This document shows positions 13,101-25,393 of a DNA stretch of 25,410 bases, piece by piece. The translations under genes and the position numbers were made by a program. The DNA lies in the NCBI RefSeq assembly GCF_000002995.4, contig NW_025062353.1:1-25410 (forward strand), given 5' to 3'. This DNA comes from Brugia malayi (Eukaryota > Nematoda > Chromadorea > Rhabditida > Onchocercidae). Position 1 is the stretch's first letter; each line of letters starts with the position of its first letter. The notes beneath the pieces were generated by a model, which was not told the origin of the DNA, did no database searches, and was given only the letters and a program-made list of their open reading frames with translations.

Positions 13101-16100
13101 TACATTAGACAAGGAAATTGGTTCTAATTTATCAATTCTAATTTTAATTAAGTGCCAAAACTACTAAAAAAAGCTTATTTTGAAATTAATTGACTATGTT
13201 ACGTGAATTGTACCAGTGCTGGTCGTATATTGCGTCGTCATTTTATAGTTTAAATATTAAAATACGCTTTTGTAATTAAGTTTTGCGCATAAATTCATCA
13301 GCAAAATTAATAAAACTTTCAATTAATCATGATTTTAATTCAATTTAAGAATTTAAATTAAATTTAAATTTTGAATTTTTAAAAATTTAAAATTTGTTGT
13401 AGTTTTCTTACATTAGACAAGGAAATTGGTTCTAATTTATCAATTCTAATTTTAATTAAGTGCCAAAACTACTAAAAAAAGCTTATTTTGAAATTAATTG
13501 ACTATGTTACGTGAATTGTACCAGTGCTGGTCGTATATTGCGTCGTCATTTTATAGTTTAAATATTAAAATACGCTTTTGTAATTAAGTTTTGCGCATAA
13601 ATTCATCAGCAAAATTAATAAAACTTTCAATTAATCATGATTTTAATTCAATTTAAGAATTTAAATTAAATTTAAATTTAAGTTTTGAATTTATTAAAAA
13701 TTTTAAAATTTGTTGTAGTTTTCTTACATTAGACAAGGAAATTGGTTCTAATTTATCAATTCTAATTTTAATTAAGTGCCAAAACTACTAAAAAAAGCTT
13801 ATTTTGAAATTAATTGACTATGTTACGTGAATTGTACCAGTGCTGGTCGTATATTGCGTCGTCATTTTATAGTTTAAATATTAAAATACGCTTTTGTAAT
13901 TAAGTTTTGCGCATAAATTCATCAGCAAAATTAATAAAACTTTCAATTAATCATGATTTTAATTCAATTTAAGAATTTAAATTAAATTTAAATTCAAATT
14001 TAATTTTGAATTTATTAAAAATTTTAAAATTTGTTGTAGTTTTCTTACATTAGACAAGGAAATTGGTTCTAATTTATCAATTCTAATTTTAATTAAGTGC
14101 CAAAACTACTAAAAAAAGCTTATTTTGAAATTAATTGACTATGTTACGTGAATTGTACCAGTGCTGGTCGTATATTGCGTCGTCATTTTATAGTTTAAAT
14201 ATTAAAATACGCTTTTGTAATTAAGTTTTGCGCATAAATTCATCAGCAAAATTAATAAAACTTTCAATTAATCATGATTTTAATTCAATTTAAGAATTTA
14301 AATTAAATTTAAATTTTGAATTTATTAAAAATTTTAAAATTTGTTGTAGTTTTCTTACATTAGACAAGGAAATTGGTTCTAATTTATCAATTCTAATTTT
14401 AATTAAGTGCCAAAACTACTAAAAAAAGCTTATTTTGAAATTAATTGACTATGTTACGTGAATTGTACCAGTGCTGGTCGTATATTGCGTCGTCATTTTA
14501 TAGTTTAAATATTAAAATACGCTTTTGTAATTAAGTTTTGCGCATAAATTCATCAGCAAAATTAATAAAACTTTCAATTAATCATGATTTTAATTCAATT
14601 TAAGAATTTAAATTAAATTTAAATTTTGAATTTATTAAAAATTTAAAATTTGTTGTAGTTTTCTTACATTAGACAAGGAAATTGGTTCTAATTTATCAAT
14701 TCTAATTTTAATTAAGTGCCAAAACTACTAAAAAAAGCTTATTTTGAAATTAATTGACTATGTTACGTGAATTGTACCAGTGCTGGTCGTATATTGCGTC
14801 GTCATTTTATAGTTTAAATATTAAAATACGCTTTTGTAATTAAGTTTTGCGCATAAATTCATCAGCAAAATTAATAAAACTTTCAATTAATCATGATTTT
14901 AATTCAATTTAAGAATTTAAATTAAATTCAAATTTAAATTTTGAATTTATTAAAAATTTAAAATTTGTTGTAGTTTTCTTACATTAGACAAGGAAATTGG
15001 TTCTAATTTATCAATTCTAATTTTAATTAAGTGCCAAAACTACTAAAAAAAGCTTATTTTGAAATTAATTGACTATGTTACGTGAATTGTACCAGTGCTG
15101 GTCGTATATTGCGTCGTCATTTTATAGTTTAAATATTAAAATACGCTTTTGTAATTAAGTTTTGCGCATAAATTCATCAGCAAAATTAATAAAACTTTCA
15201 ATTAATCATGATTTTAATTCAATTTAAGAATTTAAATTAAATTTAAATTTTGAATTTTTAAAATTTTAAAATTTGTTGTAGTTTTCTTACATTAGACAAG
15301 GAAATTGGTTCTAATTTATCAATTCTAATTTTAATTAAGTGCCAAAACTACTAAAAAAAGCTTATTTTGAAATTAATTGACTATGTTACGTGAATTGTAC
15401 CAGTGCTGGTCGTATATTGCGTCGTCATTTTATAGTTTAAATATTAAAATACGCTTTTGTAATTAAGTTTTGCGCATAAATTCATCAGCAAAATTAATAA
15501 AACTTTCAATTAATCATGATTTTAATTCAATTTAAGAATTTAAATTAAATTAAAATCAAATTTAAGTTTTGAATTTATTAAAAATTTAAAATTTGTTGTA
15601 GTTTTCTTACATTAGACAAGGAAATTGGTTCTAATTTATCAATTCTAATTTTAATTAAGTGCCAAAACTACTAAAAAAAGCTTATTTTGAAATTAATTGA
15701 CTATGTTACGTGAATTGTACCAGTGCTGGTCGTATATTGCGTCGTCATTTTATAGTTTAAATATTAAAATACGCTTTTGTAATTAAGTTTTGCGCATAAA
15801 TTCATCAGCAAAATTAATAAAACTTTCAATTAATCATGATTTTAATTCAATTTAAGAATTTAAATTAAATTTAAATTTTGAATTTTTAAAATTTAAAATT
15901 TGTTGTAGTTTTCTTACATTAGACAAGGAAATTGGTTCTAATTTATCAATTCTAATTTTAATTAAGTGCCAAAACTACTAAAAAAAGCTTATTTTGAAAT
16001 TAATTGACTATGTTACGTGAATTGTACCAGTGCTGGTCGTATATTGCGTCGTCATTTTATAGTTTAAATATTAAAATACGCTTTTGTAATTAAGTTTTGC

Positions 16101-19100
16101 GCATAAATTCATCAGCAAAATTAATAAAACTTTCAATTAATCATGATTTTAATTCAATTTAAGAATTTAAATTAAATTTAAATTTTGAATTTATTAAAAA
16201 TTTAAAATTTGTTGTAGTTTTCTTACATTAGACAAGGAAATTGGTTCTAATTTATCAATTCTAATTTTAATTAAGTGCCAAAACTACTAAAAAAAGCTTA
16301 TTTTGAAATTAATTGACTATGTTACGTGAATTGTACCAGTGCTGGTCGTATATTGCGTCGTCATTTTATAGTTTAAATATTAAAATACGCTTTTGTAATT
16401 AAGTTTTGCGCATAAATTCATCAGCAAAATTAATAAAACTTTCAATTAATCATGATTTTAATTCAATTTAAGAATTTAAATTAAATTCAATTTAAATTTT
16501 GAATTTATTAAAAATTTAAAATTTGTTGTAGTTTTCTTACATTAGACAAGGAAATTGGTTCTAATTTATCAATTCTAATTTTAATTAAGTGCCAAAACTA
16601 CTAAAAAAAGCTTATTTTGAAATTAATTGACTATGTTACGTGAATTGTACCAGTGCTGGTCGTATATTGCGTCGTCATTTTATAGTTTAAATATTAAAAT
16701 ACGCTTTTGTAATTAAGTTTTGCGCATAAATTCATCAGCAAAATTAATAAAACTTTCAATTAATCATGATTTTAATTCAATTTAAGAATTTAAATTAAAT
16801 TTAAATTTTGAATTTTTAAAAATTTAAAATTTGTTGTAGTTTTCTTACATTAGACAAGGAAATTGGTTCTAATTTATCAATTCTAATTTTAATTAAGTGC
16901 CAAAACTACTAAAAAAAGCTTATTTTGAAATTAATTGACTATGTTACGTGAATTGTACCAGTGCTGGTCGTATATTGCGTCGTCATTTTATAGTTTAAAT
17001 ATTAAAATACGCTTTTGTAATTAAGTTTTGCGCATAAATTCATCAGCAAAATTAATAAAACTTTCAATTAATCATGATTTTAATTCAATTTAAGAATTTA
17101 AATTAAATTTAAATTCAAATTTTTGAATTTATTAAAAATTTTAAAATTTGTTGTAGTTTTCTTACATTAGACAAGGAAATTGGTTCTAATTTATCAATTC
17201 TAATTTTAATTAAGTGCCAAAACTACTAAAAAAAGCTTATTTTGAAATTAATTGACTATGTTACGTGAATTGTACCAGTGCTGGTCGTATATTGCGTCGT
17301 CATTTTATAGTTTAAATATTAAAATACGCTTTTGTAATTAAGTTTTGCGCATAAATTCATCAGCAAAATTAATAAAACTTTCAATTAATCATGATTTTAA
17401 TTCAATTTAAGAATTTAAATTAAATTTAAATTTTGAATTTTTAAAAATTTAAAATTTGTTGTAGTTTTCTTACATTAGACAAGGAAATTGGTTCTAATTT
17501 ATCAATTCTAATTTTAATTAAGTGCCAAAACTACTAAAAAAAGCTTATTTTGAAATTAATTGACTATGTTACGTGAATTGTACCAGTGCTGGTCGTATAT
17601 TGCGTCGTCATTTTATAGTTTAAATATTAAAATACGCTTTTGTAATTAAGTTTTGCGCATAAATTCATCAGCAAAATTAATAAAACTTTCAATTAATCAT
17701 GATTTTAATTCAATTTAAGAATTTAAATTAAATTTAAATTCAAATTTAAGTTTTGAATTTATTAAAATTTTAAAATTTGTTGTAGTTTTCTTACATTAGA
17801 CAAGGAAATTGGTTCTAATTTATCAATTCTAATTTTAATTAAGTGCCAAAACTACTAAAAAAAGCTTATTTTGAAATTAATTGACTATGTTACGTGAATT
17901 GTACCAGTGCTGGTCGTATATTGCGTCGTCATTTTATAGTTTAAATATTAAAATACGCTTTTGTAATTAAGTTTTGCGCATAAATTCATCAGCAAAATTA
18001 ATAAAACTTTCAATTAATCATGATTTTAATTCAATTTAAGAATTTAAATTAAATTTAAATTTTGAATTTTTAAAATTTGTTGTAGTTTTCTTACATTAGA
18101 CAAGGAAATTGGTTCTAATTTATCAATTCTAATTTTAATTAAGTGCCAAAACTACTAAAAAAAGCTTATTTTGAAATTAATTGACTATGTTACGTGAATT
18201 GTACCAGTGCTGGTCGTATATTGCGTCGTCATTTTATAGTTTAAATATTAAAATACGCTTTTGTAATTAAGTTTTGCGCATAAATTCATCAGCAAAATTA
18301 ATAAAACTTTCAATTAATCATGATTTTAATTCAATTTAAGAATTTAAATTAAATTTAAATTTTGAATTTATTAAAAATTTTAAAATTTGTTGTAGTTTTC
18401 TTACATTAGACAAGGAAATTGGTTCTAATTTATCAATTCTAATTTTAATTAAGTGCCAAAACTACTAAAAAAAGCTTATTTTGAAATTAATTGACTATGT
18501 TACGTGAATTGTACCAGTGCTGGTCGTATATTGCGTCGTCATTTTATAGTTTAAATATTAAAATACGCTTTTGTAATTAAGTTTTGCGCATAAATTCATC
18601 AGCAAAATTAATAAAACTTTCAATTAATCATGATTTTAATTCAATTTAAGAATTTAAATTAAATTTAAATTTTGAATTTTTAAAATTTTAAAATTTGTTG
18701 TAGTTTTCTTACATTAGACAAGGAAATTGGTTCTAATTTATCAATTCTAATTTTAATTAAGTGCCAAAACTACTAAAAAAAGCTTATTTTGAAATTAATT
18801 GACTATGTTACGTGAATTGTACCAGTGCTGGTCGTATATTGCGTCGTCATTTTATAGTTTAAATATTAAAATACGCTTTTGTAATTAAGTTTTGCGCATA
18901 AATTCATCAGCAAAATTAATAAAACTTTCAATTAATCATGATTTTAATTCAATTTAAGAATTTAAATTAAATTTAAATTTAATTTTGAATTTATTAAAAT
19001 TTTAAAATTTGTTGTAGTTTTCTTACATTAGACAAGGAAATTGGTTCTAATTTATCAATTCTAATTTTAATTAAGTGCCAAAACTACTAAAAAAAGCTTA

Positions 19101-22100
19101 TTTTGAAATTAATTGACTATGTTACGTGAATTGTACCAGTGCTGGTCGTATATTGCGTCGTCATTTTATAGTTTAAATATTAAAATACGCTTTTGTAATT
19201 AAGTTTTGCGCATAAATTCATCAGCAAAATTAATAAAACTTTCAATTAATCATGATTTTAATTCAATTTAAGAATTTAAATTAAATTTAAATTTTGAATT
19301 TTTAAAATTTAAAATTTGTTGTAGTTTTCTTACATTAGACAAGGAAATTGGTTCTAATTTATCAATTCTAATTTTAATTAAGTGCCAAAACTACTAAAAA
19401 AAGCTTATTTTGAAATTAATTGACTATGTTACGTGAATTGTACCAGTGCTGGTCGTATATTGCGTCGTCATTTTATAGTTTAAATATTAAAATACGCTTT
19501 TGTAATTAAGTTTTGCGCATAAATTCATCAGCAAAATTAATAAAACTTTCAATTAATCATGATTTTAATTCAATTTAAGAATTTAAATTAAATTTAAATT
19601 ATTTGAATTTATTAAAAATTTTAAAATTTGTTGTAGTTTTCTTACATTAGACAAGGAAATTGGTTCTAATTTATCAATTCTAATTTTAATTAAGTGCCAA
19701 AACTACTAAAAAAAGCTTATTTTGAAATTAATTGACTATGTTACGTGAATTGTACCAGTGCTGGTCGTATATTGCGTCGTCATTTTATAGTTTAAATATT
19801 AAAATACGCTTTTGTAATTAAGTTTTGCGCATAAATTCATCAGCAAAATTAATAAAACTTTCAATTAATCATGATTTTAATTCAATTTAAGAATTTAAAT
19901 TAAATTTAAATTTTGAATTTTTAAAAATTTTAAAATTTGTTGTAGTTTTCTTACATTAGACAAGGAAATTGGTTCTAATTTATCAATTTTAATTTTAATT
20001 AAGTGCCAAAACTACTAAAAAAAGCTTATTTTGAAATTAATTGACTATGTTACGTGAATTGTACCAGTGCTGGTCGTATATTGCGTCGTCATTTTATAGT
20101 TTAAATATTAAAATACGCTTTTGTAATTAAGTTTTGCGCATAAATTCATCAGCAAAATTAATAAAACTTTCAATTAATCATGATTTTAATTCAATTTAAG
20201 AATTTAAATTAAATTTAAATTTTGAATTTATTAAAATTTTAAAATTTGTTGTAGTTTTCTTACATTAGACAAGGAAATTGGTTCTAATTTATCAATTCTA
20301 ATTTTAATTAAGTGCCAAAACTACTAAAAAAAGCTTATTTTGAAATTAATTGACTATGTTACGTGAATTGTACCAGTGCTGGTCGTATATTGCGTCGTCA
20401 TTTTATAGTTTAAATATTAAAATACGCTTTTGTAATTAAGTTTTGCGCATAAATTCATCAGCAAAATTAATAAAACTTTCAATTAATCATGATTTTAATT
20501 CAATTTAAGAATTTAAATTAAATTTAAATTTTGAATTTTTAAAATTTTAAAATTTGTTGTAGTTTTCTTACATTAGACAAGGAAATTGGTTCTAATTTAT
20601 CAATTCTAATTTTAATTAAGTGCCAAAACTACTAAAAAAAGCTTATTTTGAAATTAATTGACTATGTTACGTGAATTGTACCAGTGCTGGTCGTATATTG
20701 CGTCGTCATTTTATAGTTTAAATATTAAAATACGCTTTTGTAATTAAGTTTTGCGCATAAATTCATCAGCAAAATTAATAAAACTTTCAATTAATCATGA
20801 TTTTAATTCAATTTAAGAATTTAAATTAAATTTAAATTTTGAATTTTTAAAATTTTAAAATTTGTTGTAGTTTTCTTACATTAGACAAGGAAATTGGTTC
20901 TAATTTATCAATTTTAATTTTAATTAAGTGCCAAAACTACTAAAAAAAGCTTATTTTGAAATTAATTGACTATGTTACGTGAATTGTACCAGTGCTGGTC
21001 GTATATTGCGTCGTCATTTTATAGTTTAAATATTAAAATACGCTTTTGTAATTAAGTTTTGCGCATAAATTCATCAGCAAAATTAATAAAACTTTCAATT
21101 AATCATGATTTTAATTCAATTTAAGAATTTAAATTAAATTTAAATTAATTTTAATTTATTAAAATTTTAAAATTTGTTGTAGTTTTCTTACATTAGACAA
21201 GGAAATTGGTTCTAATTTATCAATTCTAATTTTAATTAAGTGCCAAAACTACTAAAAAAAGCTTATTTTGAAATTAATTGACTATGTTACGTGAATTGTA
21301 CCAGTGCTGGTCGTATATTGCGTCGTCATTTTATAGTTTAAATATTAAAATACGCTTTTGTAATTAAGTTTTGCGCATAAATTCATCAGCAAAATTAATA
21401 AAACTTTCAATTAATCATGATTTTAATTCAATTTAAGAATTTAAATTAAATTTAAATTTTGAATTTTTAAAATTTTAAAATTTGTTGTAGTTTTCTTACA
21501 TTAGACAAGGAAATTGGTTCTAATTTATCAATTCTAATTTTAATTAAGTGCCAAAACTACTAAAAAAAGCTTATTTTGAAATTAATTGACTATGTTACGT
21601 GAATTGTACCAGTGCTGGTCGTATATTGCGTCGTCATTTTATAGTTTAAATATTAAAATACGCTTTTGTAATTAAGTTTTGCGCATAAATTCATCAGCAA
21701 AATTAATAAAACTTTCAATTAATCATGATTTTAATTCAATTTAAGAATTTAAATTAAATTTAAATTTTGAATTTTTTAAAAATTTTAAAATTTGTTGTAG
21801 TTTTCTTACATTAGACAAGGAAATTGGTTCTAATTTATCAATTCTAATTTTAATTAAGTGCCAAAACTACTAAAAAAAGCTTATTTTGAAATTAATTGAC
21901 TATGTTACGTGAATTGTACCAGTGCTGGTCGTATATTGCGTCGTCATTTTATAGTTTAAATATTAAAATACGCTTTTGTAATTAAGTTTTGCGCATAAAT
22001 TCATCAGCAAAATTAATAAAACTTTCAATTAATCATGATTTTAATTCAATTTAAGAATTTAAATTAAATTTAAATTTTGAATTTTTTAAAATTTTAAAAT

Positions 22101-23924
22101 TTGTTGTAGTTTTCTTACATTAGACAAGGAAATTGGTTCTAATTTATCAATTCTAATTTTAATTAAGTGCCAAAACTACTAAAAAAAGCTTATTTTGAAA
22201 TTAATTGACTATGTTACGTGAATTGTACCAGTGCTGGTCGTATATTGCGTCGTCATTTTATAGTTTAAATATTAAAATACGCTTTTGTAATTAAGTTTTG
22301 CGCATAAATTCATCAGCAAAATTAATAAAACTTTCAATTAATCATGATTTTAATTCAATTTAAGAATTTAAATTAAATTTAAATTTAAGTTTTGAATTTA
22401 TTAAAATTTTAAAATTTGTTGTAGTTTTCTTACATTAGACAAGGAAATTGGTTCTAATTTATCAATTTTAATTTTAATTAAGTGCCAAAACTACTAAAAA
22501 AAGCTTATTTTGAAATTAATTGACTATGTTACGTGAATTGTACCAGTGCTGGTCGTATATTGCGTCGTCATTTTATAGTTTAAATATTAAAATACGCTTT
22601 TGTAATTAAGTTTTGCGCATAAATTCATCAGCAAAATTAATAAAACTTTCAATTAATCATGATTTTAATTCAATTTAAGAATTTAAATTAAATTTAAATT
22701 TTGAATTTTTTAAAATTTTAAATTTGTTGTAGTTTTCTTACATTAGACAAGGAAATTGGTTCTAATTTATCAATTTTAATTTTAATTAAGTGCCAAAACT
22801 ACTAAAAAAAGCTTATTTTGAAATTAATTGACTATGTTACGTGAATTGTACCAGTGCTGGTCGTATATTGCGTCGTCATTTTATAGTTTAAATATTAAAA
22901 TACGCTTTTGTAATTAAGTTTTGCGCATAAATTCATCAGCAAAATTAATAAAACTTTCAATTAATCATGATTTTAATTCAATTTAAGAATTTAAATTAAA
23001 TTTAAATTTTGAATTTTTTAAAATTTTAAAATTTGTTGTAGTTTTCTTACATTAGACAAGGAAATTGGTTCTAATTTATCAATTCTAATTTTAATTAAGT
23101 GCCAAAACTACTAAAAAAAGCTTATTTTGAAATTAATTGACTATGTTACGTGAATTGTACCAGTGCTGGTCGTATATTGCGTCGTCATTTTATAGTTTAA
23201 ATATTAAAATACGCTTTTGTAATTAAGTTTTGCGCATAAATTCATCAGCAAAATTAATAAAACTTTCAATTAATCATGATTTTAATTCAATTTAAGAATT
23301 TAAATTAAATTTAAATTTTGAATTTTTTAAAATTTTAAAATTTGTTGTAGTTTTCTTACATTAGACAAGGAAATTGGTTCTAATTTATCAATTCTAATTT
23401 TAATTAAGTGCCAAAACTACTAAAAAAAGCTTATTTTGAAATTAATTGACTATGTTACGTGAATTGTACCAGTGCTGGTCGTATATTGCGTCGTCATTTT
23501 ATAGTTTAAATATTAAAATACGCTTTTGTAATTAAGTTTTGCGCATAAATTCATCAGCAAAATTAATAAAACTTTCAATTAATCATGATTTTAATTCAAT
23601 TTAAGAATTTAAATTAAATTTAAATTTTGAATTTTTAAAAATTTTAAAATTTGTTGTAGTTTTCTTACATTAGACAAGGAAATTGGTTCTAATTTATCAA
23701 TTTTAATTTTAATTAAGTGCCAAAACTACTAAAAAAAGCTTATTTTGAAATTAATTGACTATGTTACGTGAATTGTACCAGTGCTGGTCGTATATTGCGT
23801 CGTCATTTTATAGTTTAAATATTAAAATACGCTTTTGTAATTAAGTTTTGCGCATAAATTCATCAGCAAAATTAATAAAACTTTCAATTAATCATGATTT
23901 TAATTCAATTTAAGAATTTAAATT

Positions 23925-23954
23925 AAATTTAAATTTTTGAATTCTTAAAATTTT
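23925..23954 (+). repeat. Linker of monomer 77 with the only GAATTC seen
   Basis: The linker reads TTTTTGAATTCTTAAAA where others have GAATTTTT or GAATTTATT. This creates a GAATTC at 23939-23944 that I find nowhere else in the window. It is a single T-to-C type change in the linker and makes a natural landmark in an otherwise featureless array. Confidence 0.7.
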
Positions 23955-25194
23955 AAAATTTGTTGTAGTTTTCTTACATTAGACAAGGAAATTGGTTCTA
24001 ATTTATCAATTCTAATTTTAATTAAGTGCCAAAACTACTAAAAAAAGCTTATTTTGAAATTAATTGACTATGTTACGTGAATTGTACCAGTGCTGGTCGT
24101 ATATTGCGTCGTCATTTTATAGTTTAAATATTAAAATACGCTTTTGTAATTAAGTTTTGCGCATAAATTCATCAGCAAAATTAATAAAACTTTCAATTAA
24201 TCATGATTTTAATTCAATTTAAGAATTTAAATTAATTAAATTTAAATTTTGAATTTTTTAAAATTTTAAAATTTGTTGTAGTTTTCTTACATTAGACAAG
24301 GAAATTGGTTCTAATTTATCAATTCTAATTTTAATTAAGTGCCAAAACTACTAAAAAAAGCTTATTTTGAAATTAATTGACTATGTTACGTGAATTGTAC
24401 CAGTGCTGGTCGTATATTGCGTCGTCATTTTATAGTTTAAATATTAAAATACGCTTTTGTAATTAAGTTTTGCGCATAAATTCATCAGCAAAATTAATAA
24501 AACTTTCAATTAATCATGATTTTAATTCAATTTAAGAATTTAAATTAAATTTAAATTTTGAATTTTTTAAAAATTTTAAAATTTGTTGTAGTTTTCTTAC
24601 ATTAGACAAGGAAATTGGTTCTAATTTATCAATTTTAATTTTAATTAAGTGCCAAAACTACTAAAAAAAGCTTATTTTGAAATTAATTGACTATGTTACG
24701 TGAATTGTACCAGTGCTGGTCGTATATTGCGTCGTCATTTTATAGTTTAAATATTAAAATACGCTTTTGTAATTAAGTTTTGCGCATAAATTCATCAGCA
24801 AAATTAATAAAACTTTCAATTAATCATGATTTTAATTCAATTTAAGAATTTAAATTAAATTTAAATTTTGAATTTTTTAAAATTTTAAAATTTGTTGTAG
24901 TTTTCTTACATTAGACAAGGAAATTGGTTCTAATTTATCAATTCTAATTTTAATTAAGTGCCAAAACTACTAAAAAAAGCTTATTTTGAAATTAATTGAC
25001 TATGTTACGTGAATTGTACCAGTGCTGGTCGTATATTGCGTCGTCATTTTATAGTTTAAATATTAAAATACGCTTTTGTAATTAAGTTTTGCGCATAAAT
25101 TCATCAGCAAAATTAATAAAACTTTCAATTAATCATGATTTTAATTCAATTTAAGAATTTAAATTAAATTTAAATTTTGAATTTTTAAAAATTT

Positions 25195-25393
25195 TAAATT
25201 TGTTGTAGTTTTCTTACATTAGACAAGGAAATTGGTTCTAATTTATCAATTCTAATTTTAATTAAGTGCCAAAACTACTAAAAAAAGCTTATTTTGAAAT
25301 TAATTGACTATGTTACGTGAATTGTACCAGTGCTGGTCGTATATTGCGTCGTCATTTTATAGTTTAAATATTAAAATACGCTTTTGTAATTAA
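25195..25393 (+). repeat. Last monomer, truncated at core position 199
   Basis: Monomer 82 matches the core consensus up to TAATTAA and then departs from it: the expected next bases GTTTTGCG are absent. It lacks one A of the opening run. What follows is inverted repeat sequence, not unique flanking DNA. Confidence 0.9.

Larger units (their letters stand above)
1..19622 (+). repeat. Sub-block of alternating long and short monomers (1-63)
   Basis: Unit lengths alternate between short (300-310) and long (312-322) classes. Monomers 16-28 alternate without a break: 310, 313, 308, 320, 309, 322, 300, 315, 307, 322, 308, 317, 308. Across all 81 complete units I count 30 long ones, and only two long-long neighbours (7-8 and 44-45), against about 11 expected by chance. 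A second mark, GAATTTATT versus GAATTTTT in the linker, also alternates, most clearly in monomers 49-66 with one slip at 52-53. Phase slips (for example at 28-29, 31-32 and 36-37) show that the dimer register is not perfect. Confidence 0.8.
1..25393 (+). repeat. AT-rich satellite array, 82 head-to-tail ~311-bp monomers
   Basis: The same unit repeats in one orientation from the first base. Taking AAAATTTGTTG as unit start, monomers begin at 1, 301, 602, 924, 1233, 1548, 1857, 2172, 2485, 2793, 3109, 3418, 3732, 4040, 4354, 4663, 4973, 5286, 5594, 5914, 6223, 6545, 6845, 7160, 7467, 7789, 8097, 8414, 8722, 9031, 9352, 9660, 9967, 10280, 10589, 10904, 11212, 11520, 11840, 12148, 12458, 12767, 13081, 13389, 13705, 14026, 14336, 14645, 14960, 15268, 15588, 15895, 16204, 16518, 16826, 17143, 17451, 17772, 18072, 18382, 18690, 19004, 19311, 19623, 19932, 20241, 20549, 20857, 21169, 21477, 21787, 22096, 22411, 22719, 23028, 23337, 23646, 23955, 24268, 24578, 24887 and 25195. 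The unit start is an arbitrary phase. The array runs off the left edge of the window, so its true size is unknown. Each core carries one AAGCTT and one TTAATTAA, so HindIII or PacI would cut it to a ladder. No gene interrupts it. The family is not recognised; a eukaryotic satellite is the most likely class. Confidence 0.99.
19623..25393 (+). repeat. Right-hand sub-block with mostly short linkers (64-82)
   Basis: Only three of the 18 complete monomers here are long (68, 72 and 78), so the dimeric alternation fades. Core position 58 is T instead of C in six of them: 19989, 20914, 22468, 22776, 23703 and 24635. The other two such copies are at 2229 and 11269. Linkers with a six-T run after GAA are common (after monomers 70, 71, 73, 74, 75, 78, 79 and 80). 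Elsewhere they follow only monomers 1, 2, 4 and 29. This looks like a separately homogenised subfamily next to the right boundary. Monomers 74 and 82 start with one A fewer. Confidence 0.7.

Noticed and set aside
1..25393. CRISPR-like pattern of constant repeats and variable spacers
   Set aside because: The constant part is 279 bp and the variable part is low-complexity A/T sequence, the reverse of a CRISPR array. There is no leader or cas gene.
1..25393. Plasmid iterons, rDNA spacer, mitochondrial control-region repeats or telomere-related repeats
   Set aside because: There is no adjacent replication gene, rRNA or tRNA, and no TTAGG or TTAGGG-type runs. The unit and copy number fit nuclear satellite DNA better, although flanking sequence is not available to prove it.
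1..25393. Transposable element or tandem array of an element's terminal repeat
   Set aside because: I saw no coding remnant, no terminal inverted repeats bounding the unit and no target-site duplication. The palindromes found lie inside the unit or in single copies.
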